DNA of 11,417 nucleotides, taken from Lachnospiraceae bacterium. GTDB lineage: Bacteria; Bacillota; Clostridia; Lachnospirales; Lachnospiraceae. Shown piece by piece: positions 7,338 to 11,417 of the stretch (position 1 is its first letter; each line of letters starts with the position of its first letter). The translations under genes were made by a program, and so were the position numbers. The notes beneath the pieces were generated by a model. It saw only the letters and a list, made by a program, of their open reading frames with translations, did not search any database and was not told the DNA's origin. The DNA lies in the NCBI GenBank assembly GCA_017615375.1, contig JAGAAH010000148.1, forward strand, positions 1 through 11,417, read 5' to 3'.

Positions 7338-8442
7338 CTTTTCCTCCGGTATATTTCTTTAAAGCGATATGCATCGCAGTACCTTCGCCCTCTGTACTCG
7401 TAGCCTCTATACGTCCGCCATGGTCTTCCGTAATTTTCTTAACTATCGATAATCCTATTCCGGATCCCTTCGTCTTACCTCTCGAAGAATCTCCTCTGTA
7501 GAATCTGTCGAATATTCTCGGAAGATTATCCGCCGAAATTCCCATTCCGTTATCTTCTACCGTAATCTCTACGGAATCACCTGCGTCGGAAACTTTTAAA
7601 CCGATACGCTTATCTTCCTTATCCATGTACTTAACCGAATTGCCGATAAGATTATGAATAACCTTGGAAAACTGCACCGGATCTACCATAACCCTGACAT
7701 CTTCTTTGCAATTATACTCATAATCAAACGAAAAACCGCGTGACGTAAGCTCATCCTCAAGCTCCATGGCACAATCATCAAGATATTTCTTAAGATTAAG
7801 CTCACTGAAGTTATAAGGAACGTGGTCCATATCAAGCTTATTATACATCGTAAGCTCATTGATTAGAAGATTTAATTCGTTAGACTTATTATAGATTGTC
7901 TTAAGATACTTCGCCCGCATCTCATCCGTCGTCGCAACGCCGTCCATAATACCTTCCACGTAGCCTTGTATGGAGGTAATCGGCGTCTTTAAATCATGAC
8001 AGATATTGCTTATGAACATCTTCTGCTGTTGCTCGGTATAAAGCCTCTCATCCTGTGATGCCTTGAGCCTGCGACGCATCTCCTCGAAGTCTCGGCATAA
8101 TTCGCCTATCTCATCATTTCTTTGCGTAACAAGCGTAAAATCAAGGTCTCCTTGGGTTATTCTTTTGGCTGCCGCCTCAATGTCACGAATAGGCTTGATA
8201 ACAAGACCTTTCATCCAAATCATCCAAAGCGAATTTGCAACAAGAATAAGTCCCGTTGCAAAAATCAAAATCATAAATATACTTTCTTTCATCTCCGGAT
8301 TGAGATTTGGTCCGTATATTCGCCTCAATTCATAGAATTCTCTTCTCGTTACCACAAGCGTAATAATAAATATCGCTAAAACAGGAAGCGCCGTGACTCC
8401 CAAAAATGAAAGCCACAGCGTGTTATGCTTTTGATTGTCCAT
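7315..8442 (-). CDS. HAMP-containing sensor histidine kinase
   Basis: This membrane sensor kinase (375 aa) should phosphorylate the adjacent response regulator. It has a first transmembrane helix at about residues 10-31, an extracellular loop of only about 22 residues, and a second helix at about 55-77. HAMP follows at about 78-131 with a DEIGEL motif. The HisKA box ISNICHDLKTPITSIQGY carries phosphoacceptor H149. The ATPase domain has the N box HNLIGNSVKY at 263-272, G1 DNGMGI at 297-302, the F box FDRFYRGDSS and G2 GSGIGLSIVK at 326-335, so it is catalytically complete. The tiny external loop argues against a classical small-molecule pocket. It fits kinases that sense membrane state or an accessory membrane protein, and the downstream DUF4349 lipoprotein is a candidate partner (inference). 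AGGAG lies 6 nt before the ATG, and the gene starts 25 nt after metK. Confidence 0.96.
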   Translation of the reverse strand: MDNQKHNTLWLSFLGVTALPVLAIFIITLVVTRREFYELRRIYGPNLNPEMKESIFMILIFATGLILVANSLWMIWMKGLVIKPIRDIEAAAKRITQGDLDFTLVTQRNDEIGELCRDFEEMRRRLKASQDERLYTEQQQKMFISNICHDLKTPITSIQGYVEGIMDGVATTDEMRAKYLKTIYNKSNELNLLINELTMYNKLDMDHVPYNFSELNLKKYLDDCAMELEDELTSRGFSFDYEYNCKEDVRVMVDPVQFSKVIHNLIGNSVKYMDKEDKRIGLKVSDAGDSVEITVEDNGMGISADNLPRIFDRFYRGDSSRGKTKGSGIGLSIVKKITEDHGGRIEATSTEGEGTAMHIALKKYTGGKDGQSTYN

Positions 8443-8467
8443 ATATAGCTCCTACAATTGAATCATA

Positions 8468-9655
8468 CTAAAGCTCTTTCTTTAATTCCTCTACCTTATC
8501 AAGTCTCTCCCACGGGAAGTCCTCGTCAAGTCTTCCGAAATGTCCGTAACTTGCAGTCTTCTTGTAGATCGGTCTTCTAAGGTCTAAAGTCTTAATAATT
8601 CCCGCCGGACGAAGATCGAAATGCTTTCTTATAATCTCTACAATCTTACCATCAGGAAGCTTGCCTGTTCCGTCCGTATCTACGCGGACAGAAGTCGGCT
8701 GTGCTACACCGATTGCATATGAAAGCTGAATCTCCATACGATCTGCGAAGCCTGCTGCCACAAGATTCTTGGCAACGTATCTTGCCATATATGATGCGGA
8801 ACGGTCTACCTTGGTGCAGTCTTTTCCGGAAAAAGCTCCGCCGCCGTGACGTGCGAATCCGCCGTATGTATCTACTATAATCTTTCTTCCGGTAAGTCCG
8901 CTGTCTCCCTGCGGACCACCGATTACAAATCTACCCGTAGGATTGATAAAGAACTTGGTATTCTCATCAATAAGCTCCTTAGGCAATACCTCATCGAATA
9001 CATACTTCTTAATATCCTGATGAATCTGTTCCTGAGTTACCTCTGCGATATGCTGTGTCGACAATACTACAGCTTCAAGACGGAACGGCTTGCCGTTTTC
9101 GTCATACTCAACCGAAACCTGGCTCTTGCCGTCAGGACGAAGATACTTTAACGTACCATTCTTTCTGACTTCCGCAAGCTTCTTGGTAAGCTTATGTGCA
9201 AGCGCTATTGAATAAGGCATATATTCAGGTGTCTCATTGGTTGCATAACCAAACATCATACCCTGGTCGCCCGCGCCTATTGCTTCAATCTCGTCATCAG
9301 TCATTTTGTGCTCTTTTGCTTCAAGTGCCTTATCTACACCCATCGCTATATCTGCAGACTGCTCGTCAAGCGATACTATAACTCCACAGGTATTGCCGTT
9401 AAAGCCGGCATCCGGTGAATCATAGCCGATTCCTATAAGTGTGTCTCTTACAGTCTTCTGAATATCCACATAAGCATTTGTTGTGATTTCACCCATTACC
9501 ATAACAAGTCCCGTTGTACATACCGTCTCGCAAGCAACGCGGCTCATCGGGTCCTGTTTAATAAGTTCATCAAGAATTGCGTCAGAAATCTGATCGCAGA
9601 CCTTGTCAGGATGTCCTTCGGTTACCGATTCCGATGTAAAAATTTTCTTTTCCAT
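8468..9655 (-). CDS. metK: S-adenosylmethionine synthetase (methionine adenosyltransferase)
   Basis: This cytosolic enzyme (395 aa) makes S-adenosylmethionine from methionine and ATP, releasing phosphate and pyrophosphate. The length is normal for bacterial MetK. Signatures are [10 protein letters not shown] at residues 9-18, [12 protein letters not shown] at 127-138 and the phosphate-binding loop [17 protein letters not shown] at 271-287. The start ATG has AAAGGAG ending 6 nt upstream. Expression is almost certainly controlled by the SAM-I riboswitch and terminator just upstream, so its own product feeds back on it. It is the first gene of a nine-gene same-strand run; the histidine kinase gene follows after 25 nt with no terminator between. 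Confidence 0.99.
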   Translation of the reverse strand: MEKKIFTSESVTEGHPDKVCDQISDAILDELIKQDPMSRVACETVCTTGLVMVMGEITTNAYVDIQKTVRDTLIGIGYDSPDAGFNGNTCGVIVSLDEQSADIAMGVDKALEAKEHKMTDDEIEAIGAGDQGMMFGYATNETPEYMPYSIALAHKLTKKLAEVRKNGTLKYLRPDGKSQVSVEYDENGKPFRLEAVVLSTQHIAEVTQEQIHQDIKKYVFDEVLPKELIDENTKFFINPTGRFVIGGPQGDSGLTGRKIIVDTYGGFARHGGGAFSGKDCTKVDRSASYMARYVAKNLVAAGFADRMEIQLSYAIGVAQPTSVRVDTDGTGKLPDGKIVEIIRKHFDLRPAGIIKTLDLRRPIYKKTASYGHFGRLDEDFPWERLDKVEELKKEL

Positions 9656-9670
9656 ATTGGTCTCCTTTCC

Positions 9671-9695
9671 AAAAAAGCGGTAAAAAAAAACCGCT
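9671..9695 (-). other. Second hairpin with short U run, overlapping the terminator
   Basis: In the RNA, AGCGGU (9695-9690) can pair with ACCGCU (9681-9676) around an eight-uridine loop, followed by five U (9675-9671) and then the metK ribosome binding site. Its 5' arm is the 3' arm of the main terminator, so the two hairpins exclude each other. When the antiterminator forms, this arm is free and the second hairpin can fold. It could be a weak backup terminator, or a structure that sets the distance to the ribosome binding site. The function is inferred. Confidence 0.5.
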
Positions 9696-9707
9696 CGTAA
9701 TAAGCGG
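9682..9707 (-). terminator. SAM-responsive intrinsic terminator of the metK leader
   Basis: The transcript folds as CCGCU (9707-9703), a 7-nt loop, then AGCGG (9695-9691), directly followed by nine U. It lies between the riboswitch aptamer and metK, where S-box terminators normally sit. The stem is short but GC-rich and the U run is strong. Its 5' arm is also part of the antiterminator, as expected for a transcription-termination riboswitch. Confidence 0.85.
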
Positions 9708-9738
9708 ATTAATAATCATGTTATCTAATCCTCTTATT
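9699..9738 (-). promoter_or_regulatory. Antiterminator of the metK SAM riboswitch
   Basis: The 3' strand of riboswitch helix P1 plus the following bases (9738-9725) pairs with 9712-9699. AAUAAG pairs with CUUAUU; after one A-G mismatch, GGAUUA pairs with UAAUCC, and a G-U pair extends the helix. This is 12 Watson-Crick pairs, one wobble and one mismatch. It uses both the 3' strand of P1 and the 5' arm of the terminator, so it can form only when SAM is absent and P1 is open. The terminator loop region CUUAUU copies the P1 5' strand, which is what allows the exchange. Confidence 0.8.
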
Positions 9739-9830
9739 GTTCGATAAATCGCTCAGGTAGGCACCTTCCGTATATACGGGGTTGCCGTGGCTTCATAGGT
9801 CCTATGTACCTCCACCACTCTGAATAAGAG
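9731..9830 (-). promoter_or_regulatory. SAM-I (S-box) riboswitch aptamer
   Basis: This is a 100-nt RNA aptamer that binds S-adenosylmethionine in the 5' leader of metK. P1 is CUCUUAUU (9830-9823) with AAUAAGAG (9738-9731). The S-box consensus follows in order: CAGAGUGGUGGAGG (kink-turn side of P2), CCUAUGAAGCCACGGCAACC, a P3 hairpin CCGU-AUAU-ACGG, the AAGGUGCC segment, and a short CGAU/AUCG P4. With SAM bound, P1 is held closed and the downstream terminator forms, giving the OFF state. Upstream of metK this is classical feedback; it may also affect all genes downstream in the run. Confidence 0.96.
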
Positions 9831-9853
9831 TATCTATATTTTGTACGCACCCT

Positions 9854-9882
9854 ATCATACAACAATTGTCTAAACCTGTCAA
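9854..9882 (-). promoter_or_regulatory. metK: Predicted sigma-A promoter of the metK operon
   Basis: A perfect -35 TTGACA (9882-9877) is followed by a 17-bp spacer and a -10 TATGAT (9859-9854, 5 of 6 matches to consensus). Transcription would start near 9847, about 17 nt before the riboswitch P1 helix, which is a sensible leader layout. No other minus-strand promoter of comparable quality was seen in this gap. Confidence 0.85.
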
Positions 9883-9919
9883 TAATCAAAACAATTTTGT
9901 CAAAAAGCTCTCACATTTG

Positions 9920-9948
9920 TTGACTTTTTCCGCGATAATTTTTATACT
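9920..9948 (+). promoter_or_regulatory. Predicted sigma-A promoter of the HD-GYP gene
   Basis: The -35 is TTGACT (9920-9925), the spacer is 17 bp and the -10 is TATACT (9943-9948), each matching consensus at 5 of 6 positions. Transcription would start near 9955, giving a short leader of about 30 nt with no visible riboswitch. The element is divergent from the metK promoter; the two -35 boxes are 37 bp apart, so one regulator or supercoiling could link them. Confidence 0.8.
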
Positions 9949-9974
9949 TATTTTAAGAAACTGTTTTATTCTTT

Positions 9975-9980
9975 AGGAGG
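9975..9980 (+). promoter_or_regulatory. Ribosome binding site that fixes a TTG start
   Basis: A full consensus AGGAGG lies 6 nt before the TTG at 9987. No ATG or GTG sits at a comparable distance; the next in-frame ATG (10023) would remove the first 12 residues and lose this site. The TTG is therefore chosen as the start codon. The strong site probably offsets the weak initiation codon. Confidence 0.85.
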
Positions 9981-9986
9981 ATAAAA

Positions 9987-11240
9987 TTGAGCATTGTTAA
10001 AACCGCTGACCTGGTTCCGGGCATGATTACGGAAGAGCCGGTCAAGACAAGATCCGGACAACTTATAGTTAATGAAGGCGTAGCGCTTGACAGGCGTTTA
10101 ATCGAGCGCTTGGATTTCTATTCCATTAAAGAAGTTAAAGTCAAGGCTTCCGAACTCGATCAGAAACAGATAGAAGAAGAAAAAGCTGCTGCTCTCCTTG
10201 CTGAAGAGACCGCAAGACGTCTCGCCGAAGAAGCTGCCGCAAGAGAAGCAGAGAATCTTCAGGCTGCTCATATGGCTGCAGTTGAGGCTGCTGCAAGAGA
10301 AGCAGAAGAAAAAAAGAAAAATGACAAGAAATTCGAAGATCGTATCCGTGAAAGCAGCACGGCAACGTACACTCAGAAAGTTATTATGTCCGATAAGTTC
10401 AAAGCTTTTCAGATATCATACTCTATGAATACGGCCAAGCTTAAGGCGGCATTCGACGAGTTTCAGTCTTCTCATACACTTGAGCCTAAGAAATTAATGA
10501 CCGATATGCTCGATGTATTAAACGAGCAAAAGTTTAATACCATAGAATTATTCGATATGCTTCATAATATCAAGACAGTCGAAGATTCAATATATGCACA
10601 TTGTCTTAATGTCGCTTATATTGCCCGTGTTATCGGCAAATGGATGAAGCTTGAGCACAACGTGGTTGATGACCTTACAATAGCAGGTCTTTTCCACGAT
10701 ATCGGCAAGACCCTTATTCCTAAGTCAATTCTTGATAAGCCGGGTAAGCTTACACCTGACGAATATGAGATCGTCAAGATGCATTCCAAGATGGGTTACG
10801 AATTACTCTTAGGCAGCGGCCTTAATGCAAGAATACTTCAGTCGATTCTCAATCATCATAAAAGATGTGACGGAAGCGGTTATCCTAACGGAATCGACAG
10901 CTCAATGATTGATGATTTTACCATGATACTTGCGGTTGCGGATGTATACGATGCGATGACCTCAGCAAGAAGCTATCGTAATTCACTTTGTCCTTTCAAA
11001 GTTATTGCAAACTTCGAAGAGGAAGGTCTTCAGAAGTATCGCCCGTCGGTAATCTTGACATTCCTTTCAAAGATTGCCAACAGTTATCAGAATAACCGAG
11101 TTCGTCTCTCGGATAATTCAATCGGTAACATCGTATTACTTAACGATAAGCACTTATCAAAGCCGATTATCCAGCTTAGCGACGGCTCTTTCGTAGATTT
11201 GGTTACAAGACCGGATCTTTCAATCGAAGCGATATTATAA
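9987..11240 (+). CDS. HD-GYP domain c-di-GMP phosphodiesterase
   Basis: The protein (417 aa) probably hydrolyses c-di-GMP in the cytoplasm. An N-terminal region (about residues 1-55, including LVPGMITEEPV) resembles the small domain that often precedes HD-GYP. A long Glu/Ala/Lys-rich helix (about 58-118), probably a coiled coil, follows. The HD-GYP domain (about 185-350) has metal-site residues H205, H237 and D238 in FHDIGK, H266, and H290/H291, then DGSGYP at 295-300 with the GYP triplet intact. AVADVYDAMTSARSYR follows at 316-331. The motif set looks complete and active. A C-terminal beta-rich stretch (about 368-410) ends the protein. There is no transmembrane segment or receiver domain. 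It starts with TTG behind AGGAGG and is a single-gene unit with its own promoter and terminator. It is divergent from the operon containing the diguanylate cyclase, a likely opposing activity. Confidence 0.95.
   Translation: MSIVKTADLVPGMITEEPVKTRSGQLIVNEGVALDRRLIERLDFYSIKEVKVKASELDQKQIEEEKAAALLAEETARRLAEEAAAREAENLQAAHMAAVEAAAREAEEKKKNDKKFEDRIRESSTATYTQKVIMSDKFKAFQISYSMNTAKLKAAFDEFQSSHTLEPKKLMTDMLDVLNEQKFNTIELFDMLHNIKTVEDSIYAHCLNVAYIARVIGKWMKLEHNVVDDLTIAGLFHDIGKTLIPKSILDKPGKLTPDEYEIVKMHSKMGYELLLGSGLNARILQSILNHHKRCDGSGYPNGIDSSMIDDFTMILAVADVYDAMTSARSYRNSLCPFKVIANFEEEGLQKYRPSVILTFLSKIANSYQNNRVRLSDNSIGNIVLLNDKHLSKPIIQLSDGSFVDLVTRPDLSIEAIL
10230..10307 (+). repeat. Internal duplication encoding EAAAREAE in the HD-GYP coiled coil
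   Basis: The octapeptide EAAAREAE is encoded at 10230-10253 and again at 10284-10307. The two DNA copies match at 21 of 24 bases and are offset by 54 bp. They lie in the Ala/Glu-rich helix between the N-terminal domain and the HD-GYP domain. The 18-residue offset preserves a helical repeat. This is probably an old in-frame duplication, or convergent low-complexity sequence. Confidence 0.7.
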
Positions 11241-11251
11241 TAATTACACAT

Positions 11252-11287
11252 AAAAAAAGAGCAAGAGATTAAATCTCTTGCTCTTTT
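11252..11287. terminator. Bidirectional intrinsic terminator between HD-GYP gene and bioY
   Basis: A 15-bp perfect inverted repeat (11255-11269 with 11273-11287, 3-nt loop) has a GAGCAAGAGAT core. On the plus strand it ends in four T; on the minus strand it is followed by a seven-T run (complement of the A run at 11252-11258). It lies 12 nt after the HD-GYP stop and 16 nt beyond the stop of the convergent bioY, so it probably serves both transcripts. Confidence 0.92.
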
Positions 11288-11302
11288 ACTATATTCTCAT
11301 AT

Positions 11303-11417
11303 CTATTTCGTACTCTCAATGGCTTTATTGACACGATTTGATACCCGGACTGCTGCCACAAGCTTAAGTGCATCAAACGGGATAAACGGAACTACGCACA
11401 TCATCAATGCCTCTCCA
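11303..11417 (-). CDS. bioY: BioY biotin transporter substrate-binding subunit, C-terminal fragment
   Basis: Only the last 37 codons before a TAG stop are inside the window; the 5' part lies beyond position 11417. The visible peptide, starting GEALMMCVVPFIPFDALK and ending NKAIESTK, matches the conserved end of BioY, where a hydrophobic helix with a PFIPxDxxK motif is followed by a final amphipathic helix. BioY is the membrane S component that binds biotin in an ECF transporter. The gene converges on the HD-GYP gene and shares its terminator. The fragment is short, so the call rests on this motif; another ECF S-component family is less likely. It is truncated by the window edge, with no sign of being a broken gene. 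Confidence 0.75.
   Translation of the reverse strand, partial: GEALMMCVVPFIPFDALKLVAAVRVSNRVNKAIESTK

Noticed and set aside
9899..9904. Second TTGACA on the minus strand, 22 bp upstream of the metK -35.
   Set aside because: No -10 sequence sits at 16-18 bp from it. It may be chance in AT-rich DNA, and evidence for an operator repeat is too thin.
1..11417. Mobile elements, CRISPR arrays, tRNA or rRNA genes, phage or toxin-antitoxin genes, T-box ahead of proS.
   Set aside because: None is visible: no transposase-like frames, no terminal inverted repeats, no regularly spaced repeats, and codon use looks even across the genes.

Overview
The window looks like chromosomal DNA from a Gram-positive clostridium, most likely a Lachnospiraceae member of the Butyrivibrio/Roseburia/Lachnospira kind. 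The reasons are moderate GC content, strong AGGAG-type ribosome binding sites, a SAM-I (S-box) riboswitch, an archaeal-type prolyl-tRNA synthetase, and HD-GYP and DUF4349 proteins of the type common in that family. The family assignment is an inference from protein style, not a database result.

Layout. Positions 10-9655 hold nine minus-strand genes packed head to tail, read from high to low coordinates: metK (SAM synthetase), a sensor histidine kinase, its OmpR-type response regulator, a DUF4349 lipoprotein, an RluA-like pseudouridine synthase, a membrane GGDEF diguanylate cyclase, proS, cca and a family 2 glycosyltransferase. Gaps are 53 nt or less and three junctions overlap (23 nt once, TAATG twice). 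No convincing internal promoter or terminator was found, so this is probably one long transcription unit. Positions 9656-9986 are the control region. On the minus strand it has a promoter, a SAM-I riboswitch, an antiterminator, an intrinsic terminator and an extra overlapping hairpin, all ahead of metK. On the plus strand it has a separate promoter for a divergent HD-GYP c-di-GMP phosphodiesterase gene (9987-11240, TTG start). That gene ends at a strong, apparently bidirectional terminator (11252-11287). Beyond it, on the minus strand, lies the C-terminal end of a BioY biotin transporter that runs off the window.

How it fits together. MetK makes SAM, and SAM binding to the leader should stop metK transcription. 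If the whole run is one operon, SAM also tunes a two-component system, a lipoprotein, a diguanylate cyclase, tRNA charging and maturation enzymes and a glycosyltransferase. A c-di-GMP-making enzyme in the operon and a c-di-GMP-degrading enzyme on the other side of the shared control region form a plausible opposed pair.

Most of the window is ordinary core-genome content. I see no mobile element, CRISPR array, phage gene or clearly new system. The most rewarding signals are the fully readable riboswitch switching architecture with its extra third hairpin, and the unusual mix of signalling and translation genes downstream of it.
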